Of a stretch of DNA of 64,000 bases, positions 34,498 to 43,246 are shown one piece after another. Position 1 is the first letter of the stretch, and each line of letters starts with the position of its first letter. Made by a program: the position numbers and the translations under genes. Below the pieces are notes generated by a model that was not told the DNA's origin, searched no databases, and saw only the letters and a program-made list of their open reading frames with translations. The DNA is from SAR202 cluster bacterium bin87 (lineage in GTDB: Bacteria > Chloroflexota > Dehalococcoidia > Lucifugimonadales > UBA3495): NCBI GenBank assembly GCA_002238825.1, contig MPNC01000002.1, positions 487,180 to 551,179 on the forward strand, given 5' to 3'.

Positions 34498-35663
34498 CTG
34501 CCGCCACCGTCAACGCTGCGGACGCCGCTCGCATGCGCCAATGGGTCGACCAGGCGGCTTACGACGCCGGCTTCGACCTGGTAGCCGTCGCCTCCGCCGA
34601 AGCCTTCGCTTCCGAGCGTGAGGAGGCCTTGCATCGCATCGACGCCGGCCTCATGGACGGCCTGCCCTGGTTCAACGCCCAGCGGGTCCAGCGCGGCACC
34701 GATCCGGAAACGCTGCTGCCCGGCGCCCGCTCCATCATCTCCCTGGGCTGGAGCTACTTTCCTCCGGACAACCCTCCGGTCCCGGATGACCACGGTAGCA
34801 TCGCCCGCTACGCCCGCGGCCGCGACTACCATCGCGTGATGAAACGTCGCATGCGCCGGATGGTCCTGGACCTGACCGAACGGATCGGCGACCGGTTCGC
34901 CGCCCGCTGGTACGTCGACGACGGGCCCATGCTCGACCGCGCCGCCGCCGCCCGCGCCGGCCTGGGCTGGTTCGGCAAGAACGGCAACATCCTCAATCCC
35001 ACCTGCGGTTCCTGGCTCCTTCTGGGCCAGATCATCACCGACCTCCCGCTGGCCGCGGACGCCCCTCTCGCCAAGACCTGCGGCCAGTGCTCCCGCTGCA
35101 TGCCCGCGTGTCCCACCGGAGCCATCGTCGCCCCCTACGTCGTCGACAATCGCCGCTGCATCAGCTACCTGACCATCGAGCACAAGGGCGCAATACCCAT
35201 CGAATTCCGCGCGGCGATGGGCAACTGGGTCTTCGGATGCGACATCTGCCAGGAAGTCTGCCCGGTCAACCGCAAGGCGAAAGCCACCGCGGACCCCAAC
35301 TTCGGCCGCACCGACCTCTCCTCTGTGGACCTGGTCGAACTCCTCGAGATGACGGACGAGCAGTTCCGGCAACGCTTCGCTGGCACCCCGATCATGCGCG
35401 CCAAGCGCGTCGGCATGCAGCGTAACGCCTGCGTCGCCCTGGGAAACTGCGGCGACCCCTCCGCCGTGCCGGCTTTGACTCAAGCTCTGCGAACCGCTCC
35501 CGCTCTGGTCCGGCAGCACGCCGCGTGGGCGTTGGGTCGCATCGGTGGTGACGCCGCTATCGCCTCACTGACCCGCGCCCTGGCCAACGAACCCGATCCC
35601 GACGTACGCTCCGAGATCCGGCAGGCTTTGGTAGCTGACGGCGAAGCCTATTCGCTGTCGTAG
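34494..35663 (+). CDS. queG: Epoxyqueuosine reductase QueG
   Basis: 389 aa from the GTG at 34494, overlapping the upstream stop by 4 nt; an earlier in-frame reading overlaps that gene entirely. Two [4Fe-4S] motifs, CGQCSRCMPACPTGA and CDICQEVCPVN, follow the cobalamin-binding N-terminal half (YVDDGPMLDRAAAARAGLGW). The C-terminal 100 residues are HEAT-like repeats (ALGRIGGDAAIASL). QueG reduces epoxyqueuosine to queuosine in tRNA, completing the pathway in which QueA acts. Its 3' end overlaps the convergent EVE gene by 16 nt. Confidence 0.95.
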   Translation: MTAATVNAADAARMRQWVDQAAYDAGFDLVAVASAEAFASEREEALHRIDAGLMDGLPWFNAQRVQRGTDPETLLPGARSIISLGWSYFPPDNPPVPDDHGSIARYARGRDYHRVMKRRMRRMVLDLTERIGDRFAARWYVDDGPMLDRAAAARAGLGWFGKNGNILNPTCGSWLLLGQIITDLPLAADAPLAKTCGQCSRCMPACPTGAIVAPYVVDNRRCISYLTIEHKGAIPIEFRAAMGNWVFGCDICQEVCPVNRKAKATADPNFGRTDLSSVDLVELLEMTDEQFRQRFAGTPIMRAKRVGMQRNACVALGNCGDPSAVPALTQALRTAPALVRQHAAWALGRIGGDAAIASLTRALANEPDPDVRSEIRQALVADGEAYSLS

Positions 35664-36424
35664 CGCGGCGACTGCCTGGGACCCGGCCTCCGGCCGTTCC
35701 CACGGTTCCGCTGGTTCCTGCGCCCGCGACCGTTGGCGCGCCCCGGTTCACCCGGGGTTTCCGTAGTGCCGGCCGGCTCCTCGGCATCGTCAGTCGGGCC
35801 GGGGGAATCGGCCGCAGGCGCTGGGGCCGGTGGGACATCCTGCGTGGGCGGGGGGTTCCGTGGCGGTTGCGGGCGGGCGTTGCTCCGGTTGGTGTTCCGC
35901 CGCCGCCGCTCCCGTTGGGCGTTCACGCGTTCCTCTTCGGCGGCCAACGCAGCATCGATCTGTATCAGCGCCTTTTCCCGGCCGTCCCGGAGTTTCAGCA
36001 TCTCCCCTTCCAGCAGGAAGAAATCGCTCTTTGACAGCAGGTGCAGATTACCCTGGAACGCCATGTACCAGTCTTCCGGCGCCCACTTGCGCACATACTC
36101 CAGCCGGTAGGCGATCAGCCCCGCGCTGACATATTGGTGGTTTTCCAGCACCACATCGGGCCTGATCCCGATGCGGTAGGGCCATGCCGCCTTGCCCTCT
36201 CGGATCCACGGGCTCGAATCAACCTCTTCGTACCCCTGGGTGACGGTGGCCGTCGCCGTGAACACGCGCGACCCGGTCACATAGTAGATAACACGGTCCC
36301 CCGGTTCGACCCGCTGCACCTTCCGCCGGTATTCCGCCTTCAACCCCTGTCCCGTAAACCCCAGCCGTCGCGTAACGTTATAGTTCTCCTCGTTGCAATT
36401 GATCATCCAGAAATTGTTCGGCAT
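35648..36424 (-). CDS. EVE domain protein with disordered C-terminal tail
   Basis: 258 aa. The first 150 residues are an EVE (PUA-like) domain: FWMINCNEENYNVTRRLGF, then GDRVIYYVTGSRVFTATATV. EVE domains bind modified bases in DNA or RNA, and some sit in defence systems. From about residue 165 the protein is a low-complexity tail rich in Pro, Ala, Arg and Gly ending NGRGRRNQRNRGNGRR. That resembles RNA-binding RG/RN-rich tails. No restriction or methylase gene is adjacent. Function inferred from domain only. Confidence 0.85.
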   Translation of the reverse strand: MPNNFWMINCNEENYNVTRRLGFTGQGLKAEYRRKVQRVEPGDRVIYYVTGSRVFTATATVTQGYEEVDSSPWIREGKAAWPYRIGIRPDVVLENHQYVSAGLIAYRLEYVRKWAPEDWYMAFQGNLHLLSKSDFFLLEGEMLKLRDGREKALIQIDAALAAEEERVNAQRERRRRNTNRSNARPQPPRNPPPTQDVPPAPAPAADSPGPTDDAEEPAGTTETPGEPGRANGRGRRNQRNRGNGRRPGPRQSPRYDSE

Positions 36425-36515
36425 ACCCGTAACCTGCTCTTGCCATCAGACATTCAGCCTGAAGTTGCGCCTATTTTAGCGCACTCAGCCCGGCGCGATC
36501 GCGCCCGGCACAAAA

Positions 36516-36646
36516 CCTCACGCGTACCCGCTCCTGTCATTGCGAGCGAAGCGCGGCAATCTCGTTGAGGCAAGGAAGGTTGCTCCGGGAACGAGATCGC
36601 CACCTCGCTTCGCTCCTCGCAATGACGGACGCGGGTACGCGTGAGG
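36516..36646. repeat. Dispersed palindromic element, core type R1, with shared ends
   Basis: CCTCACGCGTACCCGC and GCGGGTACGCGTGAG are inverted ends; between them TCATTGCGAGCGAAGCGCGG... is mirrored by ...CTTCGCTCCTCGCAATGAC. A further palindrome, GCCCGGCGCGATCGCGCCCGGC, lies just to the left (36488-36509). This fills the 286-bp gap between the EVE and ThDP genes. Confidence 0.82.
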
Positions 36647-36710
36647 CTCAAAAACCGACGGGCGGGATATTCCCCGCCCATCATTCCAGATTGTCCGAGC
36701 TCCGCCCGGG

Positions 36711-38435
36711 CTAGCCGAGCTCCGCGCTCATGTTGTAAATCTCCCCGGGCCTCCCGCCTTCGGGCAAGCCCAGCGGCATGTGGACGTTCAAGAGGAACGG
36801 CCTCTTCTCCCGCTCGACGACGCTCAGCCCGTGCTCGATGGCGTCGCTGATGTTGGCCTCGTCGGTTGCGTCCATCGCCTCGACGCCGAAACCTTCGGCC
36901 AGTTTCACCGGGTCGATTCCGTCCAGCACCACGCCCCGGTATTCTCCGGTCTCCCGCATGTCGGCGTTGGCGTTGGCAAAGGAGCTGGCCACGATGCCAT
37001 AGGCGCCATTGTTGGAGATTACGTAAAGCACCGGAACCCCGTGGCTCGCCGCCGTCCACAGCGCGTGGTCGGAGTAGTACAGCGACCCGTCGCCGACCAG
37101 GCCTACCACCGGCGTGTCCGGCGCTCCCAGTTTGGCGCCGATCGCCATGCCCACGCCGTACCCTTCCGACCCGCCGGCCGGCCGGATGTACTGGTTGCGG
37201 CCCGCCTCGTCGTTGTTGGCCAGGATGTCCTGCGCCACGGCAAACTGCTCGATGGTCACCAGCCCGCCGCCACGGCTCTCCAGCGCCTTGTCCAAAGCGT
37301 CGCCCACGGCCACCGCGCGGACCTTGCCATCTTCGGCGGGGACTCGCCACGCGGCATCCCGACGCTGGGCCCGCAGCGCGGCAACCTCTTCCCGGGCCCG
37401 GCTGCGCCGGTCGGACAGATCGTCGGAGGAACCTTCCGTGGCATCCAGCAGCCCCTGGGCCGCCCGCCTCTCGTCGGCCAGCACCGCCAAGTCCAGTCCG
37501 GGGATGTTCTCCAGGTTCTCTGCGTCCGCGCCAATGGCGATGGTCCGCTCGGCGTTGAAGAACGCGGTGTAATCGCTGGCGTTGCCGGCGCCGTTGTGCG
37601 TCACGCCGATGCAGAGGATCAGGTCGGGATCAATGTCCGGCGCCTGCTCCAGCCGACGGCCGCCGGCGTGCAGCGGGTGCTTGATCGACACCGCTCTCGG
37701 ATCCCCAACCACCGGCACTCCGAATCGCTCCGCCAGCGCGGTAACCTCGGCGATGGCTCCGCTCTTCCACACACCGTCGCCTACGTACATCAGCGGACGC
37801 TTGGCGTCCCGCAGGGCCCGCGCCACCGCGTCGATGTCGGCGTCCGACGGGTAGCCGGCGTGGATATCGGGAAGCTGGCCGTCGATGATGTTCGCCGTGT
37901 GCTCGGCCGGCCCCAGCAGCCGGTCATACACCGCCAGGTGCACCGGTCCCACCGGCGGCGTCATCGCCACCCGCAGCGCCCGTTCCAGCGCGGCTGGCAG
38001 GCCCTCGGGTTCGATGACCGTCCAGTTCGCCTTCATCATCGGCGCGGCGATCGCCGTCGGACCGGCATTGTGGCTAACGTCCAGGGTGATCTTGCCCGCG
38101 AAGCTTCCCGTGTCGCCGGCGAAGGTGATCACCACCACCGGCAGGCTGCCCGTCCAGATGTTGATCAGCTGTCCCATCGCCTGCGCCAGGCCCGCGCCCA
38201 GGTGCACCACCATGACTCCGGGCGCCAGGTTCGCCTGGGTGTATCCGCCGGCCATCGCCGTCACCGCGCCCTCATGCAGGCCGAGTATGCCGTGGATGTC
38301 CGACCGCGCGTGCAGCTCGTTGAAGAACAGCGCCTCGCGCGATCCCGAGTTGTTGAATACATACTTGACGCCCGACGCCACCATCTGTTCGACCATCAGG
38401 CGCGACGCGCTGGCGGTCATCTCTCTGGTCTGCAT
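36711..38435 (-). CDS. Thiamine diphosphate-binding enzyme (second copy)
   Basis: 574 aa. PYR domain with catalytic Glu in LGLHEGAVTAMAGGYTQA, a central domain, and the PP domain with VGDGSLYYSDHALWTAA followed by YVISNNGAYG. It is clearly a different subfamily from the enzyme at 14400-16073. Benzoylformate-decarboxylase-like enzymes are the nearest group I recognise, but the substrate cannot be read. AGGAG is 8 nt before the ATG. No obvious partner is adjacent; repeats fill the upstream gap. Confidence 0.88.
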   Translation of the reverse strand: MQTREMTASASRLMVEQMVASGVKYVFNNSGSREALFFNELHARSDIHGILGLHEGAVTAMAGGYTQANLAPGVMVVHLGAGLAQAMGQLINIWTGSLPVVVITFAGDTGSFAGKITLDVSHNAGPTAIAAPMMKANWTVIEPEGLPAALERALRVAMTPPVGPVHLAVYDRLLGPAEHTANIIDGQLPDIHAGYPSDADIDAVARALRDAKRPLMYVGDGVWKSGAIAEVTALAERFGVPVVGDPRAVSIKHPLHAGGRRLEQAPDIDPDLILCIGVTHNGAGNASDYTAFFNAERTIAIGADAENLENIPGLDLAVLADERRAAQGLLDATEGSSDDLSDRRSRAREEVAALRAQRRDAAWRVPAEDGKVRAVAVGDALDKALESRGGGLVTIEQFAVAQDILANNDEAGRNQYIRPAGGSEGYGVGMAIGAKLGAPDTPVVGLVGDGSLYYSDHALWTAASHGVPVLYVISNNGAYGIVASSFANANADMRETGEYRGVVLDGIDPVKLAEGFGVEAMDATDEANISDAIEHGLSVVEREKRPFLLNVHMPLGLPEGGRPGEIYNMSAELG

Positions 38436-38676
38436 AATGCCTCTCCTGGTTATGTAATGCCCGGCTGGGCAGCAAATCAGTTAAACACGGAACTCCGACG
38501 GTCACTGCCGACCGCGTCAGGACGTCATCAGCGTCCCGCCGCTGAACCGGCGCGCCCATCAGCACGCTGCGACAGTACAGCCTCGCGTAACGCCCGGTCA
38601 AGCAGACCGCCAGTCTCGGCGATGCCAGGTCAGCCAGAAGCTTCACCGCAAGCGCAGCATGGCAACCCCGTTTGCA

Positions 38677-38816
38677 GCTGACGCGTACCCAGTTTCAGTC
38701 GAACTGTCATTGCGAGCGAAGCGTGGCAATCTCGTGGTGGCAGCCGCGGTCTCTTGCAGCAACGAGATCGCCACGTCACTGTGCTCCTCGCGATGACAAA
38801 CTGGGTACGCGTGAGC
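38677..38816. repeat. Dispersed palindromic element, core type R1, with shared ends
   Basis: Ends GCTGACGCGTACCCAGTTT and AAACTGGGTACGCGTGAG; core TCATTGCGAGCGAAGCGTGG mirrored by CTGTGCTCCTCGCGATGAC. The 38436-39079 gap (644 bp) holds this element and an R2 core fragment; no gene is seen. Confidence 0.82.
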
Positions 38817-38906
38817 GTTTGCAGGCAGCGTTTTACCGTCCTCGGAGACAGGATGTTCCCGCCCAATCTCCCATCCTCCTGCACCAGCGGCTGCTTCGAT
38901 AAACGA

Positions 38907-38950
38907 CATCCTGTCCATCCAGTGCATCCTGTATATCCCGGTGAAAAACT
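38907..38950. repeat. Dispersed repeat core type R2 fragment
   Basis: CATCCTGTCCATCCAGTGCATCCTGTATATCCCGGTGAA-type sequence, like the copies at 44748 and 24270. It follows an R1 element by about 90 bp. Confidence 0.6.
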
Positions 38951-39079
38951 CACCTCGCAATTCAGCGATGGCCCCTCCGGAGCCACACCCCGCGTTGACA
39001 ACCCCAGTGCTGCCCCCTAACATCGCGCCATCCGGTCACGCTATCCGACACACCGCCCGTCCCACACTGCAGGAATGAC

Positions 39080-40180
39080 GTGAAAGCTTCATATTTCGGC
39101 TGCATGGGCTACGCCGAACGCGACCGGTTCCCCGCCGGGTGGCCGGTGCCGCCCGCGTTTCACGACCCTGAGGTTTCCCTCCGTTCCTACCAGGAAGGCA
39201 TGGACGAGTGCGAACTGGCCGAGGAACTGGGCTTCGACTGGATCAGCCTGTCCGAGCACCATTTCTCGGGCAACCGCACCACGCCCAACCCCGCGGTGAT
39301 GGCAGCCGCCGTCGCCCAGCGTTGCCGCACGGCGAAGATAGCCCTGCTGGGCCAGCTGCTCCCCATCAACAACCCGGTCCGTGTCGCCGAGGAAATCGGC
39401 ATGCTGGACAATCTCACCGGCGGGCGGCTCGTTGCCGCGTTCATGCGCGGCACCCCCAGCGAGGACCAGGTGTACGATCTCAACCCCGCTGAGGGACGCG
39501 GTCGGCTGATCGAAGCCATGGACCTCGTCCTCAAGGCCCTCACCGAGCCCGAGCCCTTTTCCTGGGAAGGACGCTACTACCAGTACCGCACCGTATCCGT
39601 CTGGCCGTGGACGGTGCAGCGCCCGCTGCCGCCGCTCATCGTGGCGACCCGCAGCGCCGATACCGTCCAGTTCGCCGCATCCCGCCGCCTCGGGCTGGGC
39701 ATCTCCTACGACCATCCCGACGACATGACCGGCGTGCTCGACGATTACCGTCGGTGGTCGCAGGAAGCCGGATGGCAGCCCAATGCCGACGACATCGTGT
39801 TCCGTGGCGGCATTTGCCTGGCCGAGACCGATGACAAAGCCCACGCCCTGCGCGATCGCGTGCACAACGCCGGCGGTGGTCGCGGCATGAACATCGGCCG
39901 CTCCCTGGCCCAGGCCGTGCAGGCCGCCCGCTCCGGACGACCGCCCACGGTTCCGGAACCCCAAGCGTCCAACCCGCCGTCCGGCGGCGCCCCGCGAACC
40001 CAACTCAACTTCGTCGGCAGCCCCGACACCGTGGTCGAGCAGCTGCGCGCCTACCACGCACAGTGCGGCGTCGGTGTCGTCGATCTGGCCTTCCAGCAAC
40101 CCGGTCTCAACCACAAGGACGTGGTAGCCGAAATCGAACTCTTCGGCCGCGAGGTCCTTCCCCGCATCCACGAATTCTGA
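39080..40180 (+). CDS. LLM class flavin-dependent oxidoreductase
   Basis: 366 aa, GTG start at 39080 with AGGA 5 nt upstream. Luciferase-like TIM barrel: DWISLSEHHFSG near residue 55, then LGQLLPINNPVRVAEE, then the C-terminal LNFVGSPDTVVEQL. These enzymes use F420 or FMN for oxygenation or dehydrogenation of organic compounds and are expanded in SAR202. A proline- and alanine-rich insert (PPTVPEPQASNPPSGG, about residue 290) is unusual. Substrate unknown. Confidence 0.88.
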   Translation: MKASYFGCMGYAERDRFPAGWPVPPAFHDPEVSLRSYQEGMDECELAEELGFDWISLSEHHFSGNRTTPNPAVMAAAVAQRCRTAKIALLGQLLPINNPVRVAEEIGMLDNLTGGRLVAAFMRGTPSEDQVYDLNPAEGRGRLIEAMDLVLKALTEPEPFSWEGRYYQYRTVSVWPWTVQRPLPPLIVATRSADTVQFAASRRLGLGISYDHPDDMTGVLDDYRRWSQEAGWQPNADDIVFRGGICLAETDDKAHALRDRVHNAGGGRGMNIGRSLAQAVQAARSGRPPTVPEPQASNPPSGGAPRTQLNFVGSPDTVVEQLRAYHAQCGVGVVDLAFQQPGLNHKDVVAEIELFGREVLPRIHEF

Positions 40181-40197
40181 CCTCATAGTTTCGGGTG

Positions 40198-40351
40198 ACT
40201 GTTCAGAATTCAGGAGGTTGTCATTGCGAGGCCCTTGCGCCGTGGCAATCTCGACGCCGTAGCAGCCACGCTTGTCTCGAAGGACTCCCTTGCGCCAACG
40301 GGATTGCCGCGCTGCGCTCGCAATGACACTTTCCCCGCAACTCTGAACAGT
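40198..40351. repeat. Dispersed palindromic element, core type R1, with different ends
   Basis: The core TCATTGCGAGGCCCTTGCGC... is mirrored by ...GCTGCGCTCGCAATGAC, as in the other R1 copies, but the outer arms are ACTGTTCAGAATT and CTCTGAACAGT rather than the shared CTCACGCGTACCC ends. This is an R1 core with a different set of termini. Confidence 0.72.
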
Positions 40352-40370
40352 TACAGTTTCGGAGTCAAAG

Positions 40371-40398
40371 TTGCGACGGCAATCCACACGCTTATAAT
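40371..40398 (+). promoter_or_regulatory. Candidate promoter upstream of the hypothetical gene at 40511
   Basis: TTGCGA, 16-nt spacer, then TATAAT at 40393-40398. It lies about 110 nt upstream of the next start codon, immediately after the R1 element at 40198-40351. Confidence 0.55.
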
Positions 40399-40510
40399 AG
40401 TTGCGAACGATAGACGTATCGCCAACCCAAGCGAGCTTGACCTGGAATTGCAGTGCTGGCAAAAGCCTGTCCGTATCCCTCCATAGGTTGAACTTCTAGA
40501 TTTGAGCGCT

Positions 40511-40984
40511 ATGACGTCCTATCCCAGTGCAGTCCCATCATCATTGGCGGCCTCGGCTGTAGAAGACAGGATCCGGTACAAAATCTTCAGCATCATCGCT
40601 GACGAATTGGGACTGGTCAGGGCGTTCAGATTGAACAGCGGCTACGAGGGGATTTGCCCGGAGTTGATGGTGGCAATCGAGCGAGCAGAAGCTCGCGGCA
40701 TGGTCAGCGAGGAAGAAGTGGACGACCTGTGGGTCTCCGACATTATTATTCGCGCCCAGCGATCCAGCGACCGGCAACAGGTCCACGCTGTGCTTGAGGT
40801 GTCTTTCACCATCAACAACCACGACGTCGACCGCGCCTGCCAGCGAGGGCGAGTATTATCCGCAGTTACGGAGAACGAAGTCGTGGCGGCGGTGATCGGT
40901 GGAGTGGCAGAACCTCAGCAGCGCCGCCGCGCACAGGAACTGGGTGTAAGAGTGGTGATACCCTCCATGTTCAAGACCCAATAA
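40511..40984 (+). CDS. Hypothetical protein, possible PD-(D/E)XK nuclease-like fold
   Basis: 157 aa from the ATG at 40511; a TTG at 40502 would add three residues. Pattern D in LWVSDIIIRAQRSSD, then HAVLEVSFTINNHDVDRA, and a helix with RACQRGRVLSAVTENEVVAAV, resembles the D...E-x-S/K core and following helix of restriction-like folds, with the usual Lys replaced by Ser. Similar small proteins occur in cyanobacteria and Chloroflexota. Upstream promoter at 40371. Function unknown. Confidence 0.55.
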   Translation: MTSYPSAVPSSLAASAVEDRIRYKIFSIIADELGLVRAFRLNSGYEGICPELMVAIERAEARGMVSEEEVDDLWVSDIIIRAQRSSDRQQVHAVLEVSFTINNHDVDRACQRGRVLSAVTENEVVAAVIGGVAEPQQRRRAQELGVRVVIPSMFKTQ

Positions 40985-40997
40985 CCCGGAGACCATC

Positions 40998-41873
40998 ATG
41001 GCTGATTTCAACACCGGCAGCGTCAGCGCCAACGGCATCAACTTCCACTACCTCGAGATGGGCGATGGCCCCCTGGCCATCTGCCTGCACGGGTTCCCCG
41101 ACCACGCCTGGTCCTTCCGCCACCTTCTGCCCGACCTGGCCGCCGCCGGGTTCCGCGCCGTGGCCCCCTTCATGCGCGGCTACGCGCCGACCGAGGCCCC
41201 GGCAGACGGCCGCTACCATTCCGCCCTCATGGCCCGGGACGCGGTGGAACTCATCGGCGCCCTCGGAGCCGACCGCGCCTACCTGATCGGCAATGACTGG
41301 GGCGCCGGCGCCGTGGTCGGAGCCACCGCCCTCGCGCCCGAGAAGGTCATCAAGCTGGTGACCATCGCCTCCGGTCGCGTCGACCGCGAGCTGTCCATGG
41401 AGTTCCAATACCTGCAGGGCACCTGGCACGGGTTCTTCTTCCAGATGCCCGACGCCGAGGAAGTCGTTGCCCATAACGACTACGCCTTCGTGGAAGAATG
41501 GTGGCGCTGGGCATCGCCCGAATGGGACATTCCCGCCGAATCCCTGGAGAGCATACGGTCGACCTTCCGCAAGTCCGGCGTCGTCCAGGCTGCCCTCGGC
41601 TACTATCGCGCCCGCTACGACGCCTCCCAGGTGGACGACCAGGTCCGTGCCGACCAAGCGGTCATCGCGGCCGGCCCCATTCGCGTCCCCACTTTGGCCC
41701 TCCACGGCACCCGCGACCGGCCCAAGCGCCTGGAGTCTTTCCTCAGTTCGGGAATGTACTCATACTTCTCCGCCGGCCTGGAGAAGGTCATCATCCCCGG
41801 CACTGGCCACTTCATGCACCAGGAACGCCCCGAAGAGGTCAACCCGAAAATCATCAAGTTCCTGACCCGCTGA
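40998..41873 (+). CDS. Alpha/beta hydrolase (epoxide hydrolase-like)
   Basis: 291 aa. HGFPDHAWSF oxyanion segment, nucleophile Asp in LIGNDWGAGAVV, and His in GTGHFMHQERPEEV. An Asp nucleophile with two-residue spacing points to an epoxide hydrolase or haloalkane dehalogenase, and HGFP fits the epoxide hydrolase group. Likely role is hydrolysing an epoxide in the breakdown of organic compounds. It starts 13 nt after the upstream hypothetical and may be co-transcribed. Confidence 0.87.
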   Translation: MADFNTGSVSANGINFHYLEMGDGPLAICLHGFPDHAWSFRHLLPDLAAAGFRAVAPFMRGYAPTEAPADGRYHSALMARDAVELIGALGADRAYLIGNDWGAGAVVGATALAPEKVIKLVTIASGRVDRELSMEFQYLQGTWHGFFFQMPDAEEVVAHNDYAFVEEWWRWASPEWDIPAESLESIRSTFRKSGVVQAALGYYRARYDASQVDDQVRADQAVIAAGPIRVPTLALHGTRDRPKRLESFLSSGMYSYFSAGLEKVIIPGTGHFMHQERPEEVNPKIIKFLTR

Positions 41874-41889
41874 ACCGGGACTCGCCGGC

Positions 41890-41922
41890 CATCATTGCGA
41901 GCGCAGCGCGGCGATCTCGTCG
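41890..41922. repeat. Half copy of dispersed repeat type R1
   Basis: CATCATTGCGAGCGCAGCGCGGCGATCTCGTCG is the left arm of the R1 core without its mate, in the convergent gap between the two hydrolase genes. Confidence 0.6.
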
Positions 41923-41960
41923 CTACCCGCATCACAGGCCCGGCGCCCTGGCCAAGAAAC

Positions 41961-41990
41961 GTAGGGGCGAATGATTATTCGCCCCTGCAC
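41961..41990. repeat. Palindromic repeat type R4
   Basis: GTAGGGGCGAATGATTATTCGCCCCTGCAC is a hairpin repeated almost exactly at 58236-58266. It lies 28 bp from the stop of the epoxide hydrolase at 42018, between convergent genes, where it may act as a terminator. Confidence 0.65.
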
Positions 41991-42017
41991 CGTTCCCAGA
42001 CTTGGAAGCCGCCGGTT

Positions 42018-43166
42018 TCAGCCTCGGAATGGCCGGAAGAACTCCCGCACCTCGTGGGCGAGCAGTTCCGGTTCCTCCAGCGCGGCGAAGTGGCCGCCCC
42101 TGGGCATCTGCACCCAGCGGCGCACGTCCCACGACCGCTCCGCCCACTCGCGGGGCGGCTTGGCGATCTCCTGCGGGAACATCGCCATACCCGCCGGCGT
42201 GGGCACCTTCTCCCCGTCCGCCATCTCCCACACCGAGCTCTGGTTCTCCTTGTACATCCGCACCGACGATCCGATGGTGTTGGTCACCCAGTAGATGGTC
42301 ACCGTGGTCAGCAGTTCGTCCTTCGTGTACGTGCTCTCCACGTCGCCGTTGCAGTCGCTCCACGTCCGGTACTTCTCCACGATCCACGCCGCCAGGCCGG
42401 CCGGCGAGTCGTTGAGCCCGTAGGACAGCGTCTGCGGCTTGGTTCCCTGGATGTGGCTGTACCCGCCCTCGCTCTGCTGCCACCGCTCCCGCTGGTCCGA
42501 ATGCGCCTGCTCGGCCTCGGTCAGCGGCGACGATCCCGGCCCGAGGTACGGCGTCGGCCGCGTGATCGACGTCAGGTGAACCCCTATCATCTTGTCGGAG
42601 TGGGCATAACCCAACCGCGACGTGACGCCCGCGCCGATGTCTCCGCCCTGGGCCGCAAACTTCGGATACCCCAGGTTCTCCGTCATCAGCTTGGCCCACA
42701 GGTCAGCCACCTTCTGCACCTGCATCCCCGGCTCCTGCGACGCCTGTGAGAACCCGAACCCCGGCAGCGAAGGCGCCACCACGTCAAAGGAGTCCGCCGG
42801 ATCCCCACCGTGTCCGCCGGGATCCGCCAGCAGCGGGATGATCTTCGTCATCTCGAAGAACGTGCTCGGCCAGCCGTGGGTGATCACCAGCGGCATCGGG
42901 TTCGGCCCCGTCCCGTTCTCCTTGATGAAGTGGATGCTCAACCCGTCCACTTCCGACTTGTAGTGGTGGAACGCGTTGAGCTTCTTCTCCTGGGCGCGCC
43001 AGTCGAAATCCGTCCGCCAGTACTCGACCAGCTCCTTGATGTAATCAAGGTTGGAGCCGTACTCCCAACCCGAGCCGGGCATCTCGTCCGGCCACCGGGT
43101 GTGTTGCAGGCGCCGGCGCAGATCCTCCAGCACCTCGTCGCTTATGGCAATCTCAAAGGGCTCCAT
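42018..43166 (-). CDS. Epoxide hydrolase with EHN domain
   Basis: 382 aa. N-terminal EHN domain (EVLEDLRRRLQHTRWPDEMPG), then the alpha/beta hydrolase core with HGWPSTFFEM, nucleophile Asp in AAQGGDIGAGV and catalytic His in RGGHFAALEEPELL. These match microsomal-type bacterial epoxide hydrolases. AGGAGG precedes the ATG. Juxtaposed with a second hydrolase on the other strand and an amidohydrolase upstream, it fits an organic-compound degradation locus. Confidence 0.92.
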   Translation of the reverse strand: MEPFEIAISDEVLEDLRRRLQHTRWPDEMPGSGWEYGSNLDYIKELVEYWRTDFDWRAQEKKLNAFHHYKSEVDGLSIHFIKENGTGPNPMPLVITHGWPSTFFEMTKIIPLLADPGGHGGDPADSFDVVAPSLPGFGFSQASQEPGMQVQKVADLWAKLMTENLGYPKFAAQGGDIGAGVTSRLGYAHSDKMIGVHLTSITRPTPYLGPGSSPLTEAEQAHSDQRERWQQSEGGYSHIQGTKPQTLSYGLNDSPAGLAAWIVEKYRTWSDCNGDVESTYTKDELLTTVTIYWVTNTIGSSVRMYKENQSSVWEMADGEKVPTPAGMAMFPQEIAKPPREWAERSWDVRRWVQMPRGGHFAALEEPELLAHEVREFFRPFRG

Positions 43167-43192
43167 GCCAAGCCTCCTTTCGGTTTTGAGTT

Positions 43193-43215
43193 GGGGCGTC
43201 CATTGTGGACGCCCC
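43193..43215. repeat. Hairpin related to type R4
   Basis: GGGGCGTCC pairs with GGACGCCCC around ATTGT; on the plus strand TATTTT follows, a terminator-like layout. It lies between the amidohydrolase stop and the epoxide hydrolase start. Confidence 0.55.
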
Positions 43216-43246
43216 TATTTTCAGTGGTCGGGAGCGGTCGCCGCCC

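Noticed and set aside
36780-38681. Long ORF (633 aa) on the plus strand over the second ThDP gene
   Set aside because: It is antisense to a conserved enzyme, is rich in Arg/His/Pro with no domain, and is explained by high third-position GC of the real gene on the minus strand.
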